This document shows, one piece after another, positions 50,551 to 59,321 of a DNA stretch of 64,000 nucleotides; positions within the stretch are counted from its first letter, which is position 1, and the number at the start of each line of letters is the position of its first letter. The stretch spans positions 62,001 through 126,000 of the forward strand of contig NZ_JBMSDV010000003.1 of assembly GCF_049445855.1 (NCBI RefSeq), given 5' to 3'. The position numbers and the translations under genes are program-made. Source of the DNA: JAGOCV01 sp049445855. Its GTDB lineage: Bacteria > Pseudomonadota > Gammaproteobacteria > Burkholderiales > Burkholderiaceae_C. The notes under the pieces were generated by a model. It did no database searches, was not told the DNA's origin, and worked only from the letters and a program-made list of their open reading frames with translations.

Positions 50551-52929
50551 ATGAGTGATCGTTCGTCCAAAGCAAACGGACCCGGAGGCCGCTGGGCCCT
50601 GGTGCTCTTCGGCGTCGTGCTGGCGCTGGTGGGGGCCGCACTGGCCCTCGGTGGTGTCCGCCTGGCGATGCTGGGTGGTTCCTGGTATTACCTGATCGCC
50701 GGTGTCGCGCTCGTCGCGAGCGGCGTGCTCTACGGCCTGCGCCGCGATGCGGGCCTGTGGGTCTATCTGGCCGTGTTCATCGGCACGCTGGTCTGGTCGC
50801 TGGCCGAAGTCGGCCTCGACTTCTGGCCGCTGGTGCCGCGCGTCGCGCCGGTGCTGGTGCTCGCGCTGTTCGCATTCCTGCTGTGGCCGTGGCTGCAGCC
50901 GGGCCGTGCGCGTGGCCCGGCCTTCGGCCTCGCGGGCCTGATGGCCGTCCTGGCCATCGCAGGCGGCGCAGCGATGTTCGTGCCGCACGGCGTGATCGAA
51001 GGCCCGGCGGTTGCGTCAGCCGGTCCCGCGCCTGCTGCGGAAGGTGAATCGCGCTGGCAGTACTACGGCCGCACGCCGCACGGCACGCGCTACGCGCCGT
51101 TCACGCAGATCAACCGCGACAACGTCGGCAACCTCGAGGTGGCTTGGACCTTCCGCACCGGCGACATCGCCGGCCCGGGTTCGGAAAACCAGAACACGCC
51201 CACGCAGATCGGCGACACGGTGTACGTCTGCACGCCGAAGAACCGCGTGTTCGCACTCGACGCCGACACCGGCGAACAGAAGTGGACCTTCGACCCGAAG
51301 GCCGACGCGAAGATCTGGAACCGCTGCCGCGGCGTGGGCTTCTACGAACCGGCTTCGGTGACCACGCGCATCGGCGATCTACCCGCACCCGCGCCGTCGG
51401 AGCAATGTGCGCAACGCATCGTGCTGACGACGGTGGACGCACGCATGATCCAGCTCGACGCGAAGACCGGCGAACCCTGCGCCGGCTTCGGCAACAACGG
51501 CACCGTCGATCTGAAGCAAGGCATGGGTGAAGTGAAGCCGATGTACTACTTCCAGACCTCGATGCCCACGGTGGTGAAGAACCTCATCATCGTCGGCGGC
51601 TGGGTGTTCGACGGCCGCTCCATCGACGAACCCTCGGGCGTCGTGCGCGCGTTCAGCGCCGACACCGGCGAACTCGTCTGGGCCTGGGATGCCGGGAACC
51701 CCGCCATCACCAAGCTGCCGCCCGAAGGCCAGAGCTATACACGCAGCACGCCCAACGTGTGGTCCACGCCTGCGTTCGACGAAGACCTGGGCCTGATCTA
51801 CCTGCCCACCGGCAACAACCCGCCGGACTTCTGGGGTGCGCAGCGCTCCAAGGCGTCGGAGGAATATTCCGCATCGGTCGTCGCGGTGGAGATCGCGACC
51901 GGCCGCGAGAAATGGAAGTTCCAGACCGTGCACCACGACATCTGGGACTACGACGTGCCAGCGCAACCCGCGCTGTATGACGTGCCGGACGGCAAGGGCG
52001 GCAAGACGCCTGCGCTGATCCAGATCACCAAGCGCGGCCAGATCTTCATGCTTGACCGCCGCGACGGCAAGCCGATCGCCGAGGTGCAGGAAAAGCCCGT
52101 GCCGCAAGGCGCGCAGGAAGGCGACTGGACCGCGAAGACGCAACCGTATTCGGTCGGCATGCCCGCCATCGGCGCCGAGCCGTTGTCGGAAGCGCGCATG
52201 TGGGGCGCCACCTGGTTCGACCAGCTGGCCTGCCGCATCGCGTTCAAGCAACTGCGTTATGAAGGTGACTTCACGCCGCCCACCACCACGCCCAGCCTGA
52301 TCTACCCCGGTTACTACGGCGGTATGAACTGGGGCAGCGCGTCCATCGACGAACACAACGGTGTGCTCATCGTGAACGACATCCGCATGCCGCAACTCGT
52401 GAAGCTCGTGCCGCGTGCACAGGTGGACACGAAGCAGGTGACGGCCGGTCATGGCGTCGGCTTGCACCCGCAGGATGGCACGCCTTACGGCATCACCCAG
52501 CAGGCCTTCAACTCGCCGCTGGGCATCCCGTGCCACGCGCCTGCATGGGGCACGATGACCGGCATCGACCTCAAGACGAAGCAGATCGTCTGGCAGCGTC
52601 CCGCAGGCACCGTGGAAGACGCGGTCGTCAAGGGCGTGAAGGCCGGCGTGCCGGTACCGCTGGGCATGCCCACGCTGGGCGGCCCAATCACCACCGCCGG
52701 TGGCCTGACGTTCTACGGCGGCACGCAGGACTACTACCTGCGCGCCTACGACACGCTCACCGGCAAGGAATTGTGGAAGGGGCGCCTGCCCGTCGGCGGT
52801 CAGGCCACGCCGATGACGTACGTCTCGCCCAAGTCGAAGCAGCAGTACGTGGTGATGGCAGCCGGCGGTTCGCGCCAGTCGCCGGACCGCGGTGACTACG
52901 TGGTGGCGTTCAAGCTGAAGCAGAACTGA
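50551..52929 (+). CDS. gcd: Membrane-bound PQQ-dependent glucose/quinate/shikimate dehydrogenase
   Basis: A 792-residue enzyme. Five transmembrane helices (about residues 15-145) anchor it; the rest is a periplasmic eight-blade propeller holding PQQ, with WQYYGRTPHGTRYAPFTQIN, HHDIWDYDVPAQP, GRGQIF-like and GMNWGSASID segments. It oxidises an aldose or alicyclic hydroxy-acid and passes electrons to ubiquinone. The family covers glucose (Gcd) and quinate/shikimate (QuiA) enzymes; which one is not clear, though glucose is most common. It lies 56 nt after the PqqU gene; no PQQ biosynthesis genes are in the window. Confidence 0.9.
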   Translation: MSDRSSKANGPGGRWALVLFGVVLALVGAALALGGVRLAMLGGSWYYLIAGVALVASGVLYGLRRDAGLWVYLAVFIGTLVWSLAEVGLDFWPLVPRVAPVLVLALFAFLLWPWLQPGRARGPAFGLAGLMAVLAIAGGAAMFVPHGVIEGPAVASAGPAPAAEGESRWQYYGRTPHGTRYAPFTQINRDNVGNLEVAWTFRTGDIAGPGSENQNTPTQIGDTVYVCTPKNRVFALDADTGEQKWTFDPKADAKIWNRCRGVGFYEPASVTTRIGDLPAPAPSEQCAQRIVLTTVDARMIQLDAKTGEPCAGFGNNGTVDLKQGMGEVKPMYYFQTSMPTVVKNLIIVGGWVFDGRSIDEPSGVVRAFSADTGELVWAWDAGNPAITKLPPEGQSYTRSTPNVWSTPAFDEDLGLIYLPTGNNPPDFWGAQRSKASEEYSASVVAVEIATGREKWKFQTVHHDIWDYDVPAQPALYDVPDGKGGKTPALIQITKRGQIFMLDRRDGKPIAEVQEKPVPQGAQEGDWTAKTQPYSVGMPAIGAEPLSEARMWGATWFDQLACRIAFKQLRYEGDFTPPTTTPSLIYPGYYGGMNWGSASIDEHNGVLIVNDIRMPQLVKLVPRAQVDTKQVTAGHGVGLHPQDGTPYGITQQAFNSPLGIPCHAPAWGTMTGIDLKTKQIVWQRPAGTVEDAVVKGVKAGVPVPLGMPTLGGPITTAGGLTFYGGTQDYYLRAYDTLTGKELWKGRLPVGGQATPMTYVSPKSKQQYVVMAAGGSRQSPDRGDYVVAFKLKQN

Positions 52930-52947
52930 TCTGCCTCGTGCTTGCGG

Positions 52948-52979
52948 AAAAGGCGCCCTGCGGGGCGCCTTTTCTTTTT
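52948..52979 (+). terminator. Rho-independent terminator after PQQ dehydrogenase gene
   Basis: Stem of 11 bp (AAAAGGCGCCC / GGGCGCCTTTT) with a TGCG loop, followed by a run of CTTTTT. Lies 19 nt after the stop codon of the dehydrogenase. Strong intrinsic terminator. Confidence 0.9.
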
Positions 52980-53052
52980 GGCGCAGCGGATCGGGAAATG
53001 TCTGGTTGTTCCGACAAGCAGTACCATCCGCTTTTTGTATTCAAGGCGATTC

Positions 53053-53829
53053 ATGGCATCCGGCAATTCAGTGGTTCCGAAATACCACCAGATCTATCTG
53101 GTGCTGCGCGAACAGATTCTGGAAGGGCGGTTCGCCGATGCATTCCCCGGTGAGCACCAGCTGGCCGAAACCTATCAGGTGTCGCGCGTCACGCTGCGGC
53201 GTGCCATGGACGAGCTCAAGTCGGAAGGGCTCATCGAACGTGAGCGTGGGCGGGGCACCCGTGCGGTGCAGCCTGCACGAAGCAAGGGCGCGGGCGCACC
53301 TGCTTCGGCCGCCAAGACCGACATCTCGGGCCTGCTCGAAAACATCATTGCGCTGGGCCTGCGTACCTCGGTGAAGGTGGTCGAGGTCTCGACGATCGCC
53401 TGCCCTGCCGACGTGGCCCGCGTGCTGCAGATCGCGCCGGAGACGCCGGTGCAGAAGGCTGTTCGTGTACGAAGCCATCGTGGCGCACCGATGTCTTTCA
53501 TCACCACCTACATCCCGCATGCACTGGCCGGCCATCTCGGACGCAAGGAGCTGGAGAAGAAGCCGATGCTGAGCCTGCTGGAGGAAAGCGGCGTGAAGAT
53601 CGGCGACGTGCAGCAATCCCTGGGTGCCGAGCTTGCCGACTCCCGCGTGGCCGCGCATCTGGACGTGCAGGTGGGAAGTGCATTGTTGGCGGTCCGCCGC
53701 GTCGTGCGCGACAAGAGCGGCGCACCGGTGCAGATGCTGCTGGGGCTGTATCGGCCCGATCGCTACGAGTACCGCATGCAACTGCCTGCTCGTGGCCCGG
53801 TGACGACACAGGTCTGGGCTGCCGACTGA
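53053..53829 (+). CDS. GntR/HutC-family transcriptional regulator
   Basis: A 258-residue regulator. The wHTH spans about residues 10-75 (YLVLREQILEGRF, then TYQVSRVTLRRAMDELKSEG), followed by a UTRA ligand domain (GLRTSVKVVEVSTI and QMLLGLYRPDRYEYRMQL). ATG 53053 is used. It is followed 103 nt later by the FAD hydroxylase operon. A palindrome between them (53836-53857) has a close match before the tautomerase operon (59023-59044), so one regulator may govern both transcription units. Confidence 0.92.
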   Translation: MASGNSVVPKYHQIYLVLREQILEGRFADAFPGEHQLAETYQVSRVTLRRAMDELKSEGLIERERGRGTRAVQPARSKGAGAPASAAKTDISGLLENIIALGLRTSVKVVEVSTIACPADVARVLQIAPETPVQKAVRVRSHRGAPMSFITTYIPHALAGHLGRKELEKKPMLSLLEESGVKIGDVQQSLGAELADSRVAAHLDVQVGSALLAVRRVVRDKSGAPVQMLLGLYRPDRYEYRMQLPARGPVTTQVWAAD

Positions 53830-53835
53830 AGCATA

Positions 53836-53857
53836 AATGTATTATTGACAATACATT
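53836..53857. promoter_or_regulatory. Candidate HutC/GntR operator upstream of FAD hydroxylase operon
   Basis: Perfect 8-bp inverted repeat AATGTATT / AATACATT with a 6-nt spacer ATTGAC. The related site at 59023-59044 has spacer ATTGAT, giving the same geometry. Confidence 0.65.
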
Positions 53858-53932
53858 AAGACAGATTTAGGATCGTTGCACCCAACCGGTTCTGGCACGC
53901 GTTTCGCTGCATGCCCGGTAGCAGGAGTTGCA

Positions 53933-55675
53933 ATGATCGAAACCGACGTATTGGTGGTTGGCGCGGGCCCGGTGGGCACCGCACTGGCGGGTGAGCTGGC
54001 CCAGCGCGGTGTGCGCTGCGTGGTGCTGGAAGAGCGCACCGTTCCCACGGAACACCCCAAGGCCACGTTGCTGGGCGCCCGCTCCATGGAGCATTTCCGC
54101 CGCTGGGGCATCACGGACCGCATCTACGACGCCGCGCTGCCGCGTGACAACCGCTACTTCATCACCTTCTCGACGCGCCTGGCGGGACGTGAGCTCTATC
54201 GTGTGGCGTCGCCGTCGATCGCCGAGACGATGGCGCGGCCACCGGAGCTGGTGGCGAAGGTGCGCGAACTGGGCTGGTCGCCGTATTACAAGACGCAGAT
54301 CGGGCAGCAGGCGCTGGAGCCTGTGCTGTGGGAGTTCGTGCGTGGTCTGCCCCTTGCAGACCTGCGGCTGGGCTGGCGCTTCGAAGGCTTCGCGCAGGAC
54401 GCGGACGGCGTGACGGCGCAGAGCGTTGACGTGGCGACCGGCGAGCAGCAGACGATTCGCGCACGCTACATGGTGGCCTGCGACGGTGGCGGCAGTCCCG
54501 TGCGCCGTTCTCTGGGCATCCGTTATGCGGGGCGCGGCGCGATGCGGGCCAATGTGAGCTTCTTCTTCCGCTCGCGCGATTTCCTCGAGGTGCATGGCAA
54601 GGGGCTCGGGAATCTCTACTTCGTCTTTTCGCCCGACAGCTTTGGCGTGTTCACGGCGGTCGATGGCCGGGAACTCTGGAGCTTCCAGTACTACTTCCTC
54701 GACTCCGACCGTTCAACTGAGAACCTCGATCCGAAGGAAATCCTGTTCCGCGCCGTCGGCAAGCCGTTCGACTTCGAGTTGCGTGGCGTGCAGCACTGGC
54801 ACCACCATCAGTCGGTTGCCAAGCGCTGGCGCGCAGCCGAGCAGCCGGGACAGCACGCCGGGGGACGCGTGTTCCTTGCTGGCGATGCGGCACATCTCTT
54901 CGCACCCACCGGTGGTGTCGGCATGAACACCGGCATCGGCGATGCGGTGGATCTCGCGTGGAAGCTCGCGCATGTCGTCAACGGCGAGGGCGGTGAGAAG
55001 CTGCTGGGCAGCTACGAACTCGAGCGCAAGCCGATCGCCGTTCGCAACAGCGTCATCTCCGCCAACAACTCCGACAAGATCGACCTCGTGATGTCCGAAA
55101 CGCCGGAGAACATTGACGAAGACTCTCCGGCAGGCGACATCGCCCGGGCCGAACTGGCGCAGAAGATCCGCTGGATGAGCCGCCAGTTCAGTTCTGCCGG
55201 AACACATCTCGGCTACCGCTATGTTGATTCGCCAGTCATCGACTACGACGGCTCACCCGAGCCGCCGGACGATCCGGCCCAGGTGGTGCCCGGCACATGG
55301 CCGGGCATGCGCGCACCTCACGCGTGGCTGACCGATCGGCACGACAACAGCGCACCGAGCACGCTCGACTGGTTCGGCCGGGACTGGACACTGGTCGTCG
55401 CCGATGCCAAGGGCCGCATGGCGGACATCGAAGCGCTGTCGCTTGCGTTCGGCCGGTACCGCGTCGCGCTTTCGGTGCGGCGCATCGAGGACCCTGCGAT
55501 CCGTGCGCTGTACGAGCGCGACTTCGTCCTGGTCCGCCCTGACGGTCATGTGGGGTGGCGCGGAAATGCAATGCATGCCGACCCGAAGTCGCTGGTGGAC
55601 AAGCTGCTGGGCCGTGAGCCGGCTGAAGCGTCGACGACCCCTGCCCCCGGTGAGCCGCGAGTGGCGCATGCGTGA
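53933..55675 (+). CDS. FAD-dependent aromatic hydroxylase (class A monooxygenase)
   Basis: A 580-residue flavoprotein. FAD motif VGAGPVGTALAGELAQRG at residues about 9-26; DG motif ACDGGGSPVRRSLG; GD motif LAGDAAHLFAPTGGVGMNTGIGDA. A C-terminal thioredoxin-like domain (about 430-560) is indicated by FGRDWTLVVADAKG and DFVLVRPDGHVGWRG. ATG 53933 follows a GCAGGAG ribosome site. It hydroxylates an aromatic or N-heteroaromatic ring with NAD(P)H and O2. The gene is first in a six-gene chain of overlapping genes to 58991. Compared with the enzyme at 17735-19462 it is a separate family member. Confidence 0.9.
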   Translation: MIETDVLVVGAGPVGTALAGELAQRGVRCVVLEERTVPTEHPKATLLGARSMEHFRRWGITDRIYDAALPRDNRYFITFSTRLAGRELYRVASPSIAETMARPPELVAKVRELGWSPYYKTQIGQQALEPVLWEFVRGLPLADLRLGWRFEGFAQDADGVTAQSVDVATGEQQTIRARYMVACDGGGSPVRRSLGIRYAGRGAMRANVSFFFRSRDFLEVHGKGLGNLYFVFSPDSFGVFTAVDGRELWSFQYYFLDSDRSTENLDPKEILFRAVGKPFDFELRGVQHWHHHQSVAKRWRAAEQPGQHAGGRVFLAGDAAHLFAPTGGVGMNTGIGDAVDLAWKLAHVVNGEGGEKLLGSYELERKPIAVRNSVISANNSDKIDLVMSETPENIDEDSPAGDIARAELAQKIRWMSRQFSSAGTHLGYRYVDSPVIDYDGSPEPPDDPAQVVPGTWPGMRAPHAWLTDRHDNSAPSTLDWFGRDWTLVVADAKGRMADIEALSLAFGRYRVALSVRRIEDPAIRALYERDFVLVRPDGHVGWRGNAMHADPKSLVDKLLGREPAEASTTPAPGEPRVAHA

Positions 55676-56978
55676 AGTCGCAGCAACCGGTGCGGCTGGC
55701 AAGTCACTGCGCGCACCCGACGCGCAGACGCTGGCAGAGAAACTCATCGCGCGTGCGGCGGGACGAACCCGTGTGGACGCCGGAGAGATCGTCACCTGCC
55801 GCGTCGATCTGGCGATGTTCCACGACTCCAGCGGCCCGCGTCGGCTCAAGCCGTTGCTGGAAGACCTGGGCGCCTCCATCTGGAACCGCGACCGCGTGGT
55901 GCTGGTCATGGACCATTACGTGCCCGAGCGCGACGACGACGCGCGCCGCATCGTGCGCATCGCGCGCGACTGGGCGCGGGATCAGGCGCTGCCGCACGTG
56001 TACGACAGCATCGGCATCTGTCACGTGGTCCTGCCGCAGCGGGGCCATCTGCGACCGGGACTGTTCTGCGTGGGTGGCGATTCGCACTCCACAACGGGCG
56101 GCGCGTTCGGCAGCTACATGTTCGGCATCGGCAGCACCGAGATGCTGGGCGTGCTCGTGACGGGAGAAATCTGGCTGCGTGTACCGCGCACCATTCGCAT
56201 GCATTGGGACGGCAGGCTGCAGCCCGGTGTGCATGCCAAGGACATGATGCTGCACATGATCGGCAGATTCGGCATGAACGGCGGCCGCTACCAGGCCGTC
56301 GAATATGGCGGATCGGCGGTGCGTGCGCTCGACATGCAGGACCGCATGACGCTGACCAACATGAGTGCGGAACTCGGGGCCCAGACGGGCCTCATCGAAG
56401 CCGATGAAGTGACGCACGAATGGCTGGCAAGGACGGGTGCCGCCGCGCCCGAGCAAGGTCTCTGGTGCAGTGACGACGAGGCCTGCGACGAGCGGCATGA
56501 ATTCAATGCCGATGAACTCGGCCCCCAGGTCGCAGCGCCGCACAGCCCTTCGAATGTGGCGGACGTGGACCGATTCGGCGACGTCGGCATCCACGTGGCC
56601 TACATCGGTGCCTGCACGGGCGCCAAGCTGGAGGATCTTGCGGCGGCGGCGCGCGTGCTGCGCGGGCGCACGATCGCCGCAGGCGTGCAGCTCGTCGTTG
56701 CACCGGCCAGCGTACAGGACCAGGCCGAAGCGGAAGCGCGGGGCTGGATGGCTGCGCTGCGTGACGCGGGCGCGCAGGTGTTGTCCACCGGGTGTGGTGC
56801 CTGCGCGGGCTACGGTGGCTCCATTCCGGACGGCGCGACGGTGATCTCGAGCACGGCACGCAACTTCCGCGGCCGCATGGGCGGCGAAGCGGTGGATGTC
56901 TATCTCGCCTCGCCCGCGACGGTGGCCGCATCGGCGCTGCGCGGCCGCATCGCAGATCCTCGCGAGGTGCTCGCATGA
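55668..56978 (+). CDS. LeuC/aconitase-type hydratase large subunit (dimethylmaleate/maleate hydratase-like)
   Basis: A 436-residue protein of the aconitase superfamily (isopropylmalate isomerase large-subunit type). [4Fe-4S] ligands are C316 (YIGACTGAK) and C376/C379 (STGCGACAGYGG). Substrate motifs include MDHYVPERD and GGDSHSTTGGAFG. Members are leucine biosynthesis LeuC, maleate or citraconate hydratases and DmdA (2,3-dimethylmaleate hydratase). It overlaps the FAD hydroxylase by 8 nt and the small subunit by 4 nt. Because of the lyase and hydroxylase neighbours, hydration of a substituted maleate is more likely than leucine biosynthesis. Confidence 0.85.
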   Translation: MREVAATGAAGKSLRAPDAQTLAEKLIARAAGRTRVDAGEIVTCRVDLAMFHDSSGPRRLKPLLEDLGASIWNRDRVVLVMDHYVPERDDDARRIVRIARDWARDQALPHVYDSIGICHVVLPQRGHLRPGLFCVGGDSHSTTGGAFGSYMFGIGSTEMLGVLVTGEIWLRVPRTIRMHWDGRLQPGVHAKDMMLHMIGRFGMNGGRYQAVEYGGSAVRALDMQDRMTLTNMSAELGAQTGLIEADEVTHEWLARTGAAAPEQGLWCSDDEACDERHEFNADELGPQVAAPHSPSNVADVDRFGDVGIHVAYIGACTGAKLEDLAAAARVLRGRTIAAGVQLVVAPASVQDQAEAEARGWMAALRDAGAQVLSTGCGACAGYGGSIPDGATVISSTARNFRGRMGGEAVDVYLASPATVAASALRGRIADPREVLA

Positions 56979-57496
56979 AGCGGCTGCATCGCGTCTGGGC
57001 GTTGGGTGCCGACATCGACACCGATGTGCTCGCGCCCGGTGCCTACATGAAACTCGGCGTCGAGGGCATTGCCCCGCATTGCCTCGAGCGCGTGCGCCCC
57101 GAGTTCGCAGCGAACGTGAAGCCGGGCGACGTAATCGTGGCGGGCCCCGGTTTCGGCATCGGATCCTCGCGCGAGCAGGCGGCCCAAGTGCTGGTGCAAC
57201 TGTGCATTGCCGCCGTGATCGCGCCTTCGTACGGTGGGCTTTTCTTCCGCAATGCTTTCAACGTGGGGCTGCTGCTGCTGACCTGCCCCCGTGCGCACGA
57301 GCTGCTGGACGGCATGCACGTCACCACCGAGATCCGCACCGCGCCAGTTGTCGTCGCGCCCGATGGCGACGTCCTCGCCTGCGAAAACATTCCGCCGTTC
57401 CTGCTGGAGATGGCGCAGGCCGGAGGGCTGGTCAACGTCCTGCGTGCGCGGGCGAAACCGGTGCAGTCCGAATCCGTTGCCATGGTTTCTTCATGA
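56975..57496 (+). CDS. LeuD-type hydratase small subunit
   Basis: A 173-residue protein with the swivelling-domain fold of LeuD/aconitase small subunits. GADIDTDVLAPGAYMK near the N-terminus and GFGIGSSREQAAQVL are the diagnostic motifs. It pairs with the large subunit encoded just upstream (4-nt overlap, ATG 56975) and overlaps the next gene by 4 nt. Confidence 0.88.
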   Translation: MKRLHRVWALGADIDTDVLAPGAYMKLGVEGIAPHCLERVRPEFAANVKPGDVIVAGPGFGIGSSREQAAQVLVQLCIAAVIAPSYGGLFFRNAFNVGLLLLTCPRAHELLDGMHVTTEIRTAPVVVAPDGDVLACENIPPFLLEMAQAGGLVNVLRARAKPVQSESVAMVSS

Positions 57497-58125
57497 AAGC
57501 CGAAATGAATTCCGCTCCCATCAACCCGCGCCGCACGGCGCTGATCGTCGTGGATCTGCAGAACGACTTTCTGGCCGACGATGGCGCCTATGCGCGCGGC
57601 GGCGCGCGGCCTGAAGCAGCACTTGCCCTGCCTGATCGCGTTGCCGAGGTAGCGCGATCGTTGCGCGAAGCGGCGGGCATGGTGACGGGCAGCCAGTTCA
57701 CGCTCTGGCCGGATACGGCGGGCGAGCCGATGATCGCCCCGCATCTGCACAGCCTGCGCCCCTTCCTTCGTCGCGGAGACTTCGCGCCGGGCAGCCGTGG
57801 TCAGCAATTCGTTGCGCGCATCGCGCCGCTGATCGATGTGACGGTGTGCAAGGTCGCGTACTCGGCGTTCTTCAACACTCAGCTCGACTGGGTGCTGCGC
57901 CATGCGGGCATCGACACGGTCGCGGTGTGCGGCATCGTCACCAGCGGTGGCGTTGCGAGTACCGCGCGCGACGCGCACATGCGCGAGTACCGTACGCTGG
58001 TGCTGGGTGACGGTTGCGCCGTGTCCAGCCAGGCAGCGCACGACGCGGCACTGGCCGACCTGAAGTCTGTCTGCGAAGTGATGGATTGCGGCGAGTTCAC
58101 GGCACTCATCAGAGCGCGCGCATGA
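57493..58125 (+). CDS. Isochorismatase-like hydrolase with Cys nucleophile replaced by Gly
   Basis: A 210-residue protein of the cysteine-hydrolase/isochorismatase fold. The family Asp (D21 in VVDLQND) and Lys (K120 in VCKVAYSAF) are present, but the third residue, normally Cys in GxxTxxCV, is Gly (G153 in GIVTSGGV). The same change occurs in the true isochorismatases (PhzD type), which hydrolyse vinyl ethers without a Cys. An amidase role (maleamate, N-carbamoyl compounds) would need the Cys and is therefore less likely. In a hydroxylase/hydratase/lyase operon it could open or cleave an intermediate. Confidence 0.85.
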   Translation: MKAEMNSAPINPRRTALIVVDLQNDFLADDGAYARGGARPEAALALPDRVAEVARSLREAAGMVTGSQFTLWPDTAGEPMIAPHLHSLRPFLRRGDFAPGSRGQQFVARIAPLIDVTVCKVAYSAFFNTQLDWVLRHAGIDTVAVCGIVTSGGVASTARDAHMREYRTLVLGDGCAVSSQAAHDAALADLKSVCEVMDCGEFTALIRARA

Positions 58126-58991
58126 CTGCGTCTTCTCAAACACTGCGCGCCCGGCTTGCCGAAGAACGCGTGCTGCTCGCGCCCGGCGTGTACGACGCTT
58201 TCAGCGCGCTCCTCGCGGAGCAGGCCGGCTTCGAGGCTTTGTACCTTTCGGGTGCATCCATTGCCTACACACGTCTGGGGCGACCCGATGTCGGTCTGGT
58301 CACCGCGAGCGAAGTGGAGTCCACGATCAGCCTCGTGGCCGAGCGCGTGGCGCTGCCGCTGATCGTCGATGCAGACACCGGCTTCGGCAATGCGGTGAAC
58401 ACGCAGCGCACCGTGCGCGCATTCGAGCGCGCCGGTGCCGCCATGATCCAGCTCGAGGACCAGGCGTTTCCCAAACGCTGCGGTCACTTGGCAGGCAAGT
58501 CGCTCGTGCCCGTGCAGGAGATGTGCGGCAAGCTGCGCGCCGCCCTGGATGCGCGCAGGTTCGGCTCCACGCTGGTGCTGGCACGCACCGATGCGGTGGC
58601 CGTCGAAGGCCTGGACGCAGCGTTCGAACGCGCCGAAGCCTACCTGGCCTGCGGTGTCGATGCACTGTTCATCGAAGCCCTGAGATCGCCCGCCGAAATG
58701 GACGCCGCCTGCGCGCGCTTCGCACACCGCGTGCCCCTGCTGGCCAACATGGTGGAAGGTGGTGCCACACCGGTAGAAAGTGCGGCACAACTCGGCGAGC
58801 GTGGTTTTCGCATTGCCATCTTTCCTGGCGGCGCCGCGCGTGCGTTGGCGCACGCCCTGCAGCAGTACTACCGCCAATTGAAGACGGACGGCAGCACGCG
58901 TGCAATGAAGGACGGCATGTTCGATTTCCAGCAGATCAACGCGCTGATCGGAACGCCCGAGCTGCTCAAGGAGGCGGCTGCCTACGAATGA
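58122..58991 (+). CDS. PEP mutase/isocitrate lyase-family lyase (2,3-dimethylmalate lyase-like)
   Basis: A 289-residue TIM-barrel lyase. The metal-binding block is VDADTGFGN (D83, D85) and the catalytic Cys is C120 in FPKRCGH, the motif of active isocitrate-lyase-family C-C lyases. Length matches 2-methylisocitrate, oxaloacetate and 2,3-dimethylmalate lyases, shorter than isocitrate lyase. It would cleave a (substituted) malate to pyruvate and a short carboxylate, following the LeuCD-like hydratase. Overlaps the preceding gene by 4 nt. Confidence 0.88.
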   Translation: MTASSQTLRARLAEERVLLAPGVYDAFSALLAEQAGFEALYLSGASIAYTRLGRPDVGLVTASEVESTISLVAERVALPLIVDADTGFGNAVNTQRTVRAFERAGAAMIQLEDQAFPKRCGHLAGKSLVPVQEMCGKLRAALDARRFGSTLVLARTDAVAVEGLDAAFERAEAYLACGVDALFIEALRSPAEMDAACARFAHRVPLLANMVEGGATPVESAAQLGERGFRIAIFPGGAARALAHALQQYYRQLKTDGSTRAMKDGMFDFQQINALIGTPELLKEAAAYE

Positions 58992-59022
58992 CAGACGCTG
59001 GCGCGCAAGTTGCATGCACCAG

Positions 59023-59044
59023 ATTGTCTGATTGATAAGACATT
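59023..59044. promoter_or_regulatory. Candidate HutC/GntR operator upstream of tautomerase operon
   Basis: ATTGTCTG, spacer ATTGAT, AAGACATT. It matches the geometry and spacer of the perfect palindrome at 53836-53857, allowing weaker arm symmetry. It is 25 nt before the tautomerase start. Confidence 0.55.
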
Positions 59045-59069
59045 AATCAAACCAGCAAAGGACCGATCG

Positions 59070-59321
59070 ATGCCCGAAATATTCGTCTATATGTTCGAAG
59101 GCCGCACGCTCGACCAGAAGCGGGCATTGGTCCGCGCGCTGACCGATGGCGCCAGCGCCAGCCTCGGTGTTCCCGAAGATACCGTCACCGTGCAACTGAT
59201 CGAGAGCGCCAAGTCCATGCGGTCGCGTGGTGGTGTCCTCTTCAGCGACCGCGTGCCAGCGCCTGCCGCTCTGCCTTCAACCTCTCCATCCACCCCCTCC
59301 GAAACAAAGGATGCCTCATGA
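59070..59321 (+). CDS. 4-oxalocrotonate tautomerase-family protein with extended C-terminus
   Basis: An 83-residue protein. After Met removal Pro is residue 1 (PEIFVYMFEGRT), the catalytic base of the tautomerase superfamily. The core (about 58 residues) is followed by an unusual tail of about 25 residues rich in Pro, Ser and Thr. It tautomerises 2-hydroxymuconate-like or other enol-keto compounds. ATG 59070; its stop overlaps the Bug gene by 4 nt. Confidence 0.85.
   Translation: MPEIFVYMFEGRTLDQKRALVRALTDGASASLGVPEDTVTVQLIESAKSMRSRGGVLFSDRVPAPAALPSTSPSTPSETKDAS

Noticed and set aside
55668..57496. leuCD for leucine biosynthesis
   Set aside because: The subunits are fused into a catabolic operon with a FAD hydroxylase and lyase, with no leuB or leuA, so a degradative hydratase fits better.
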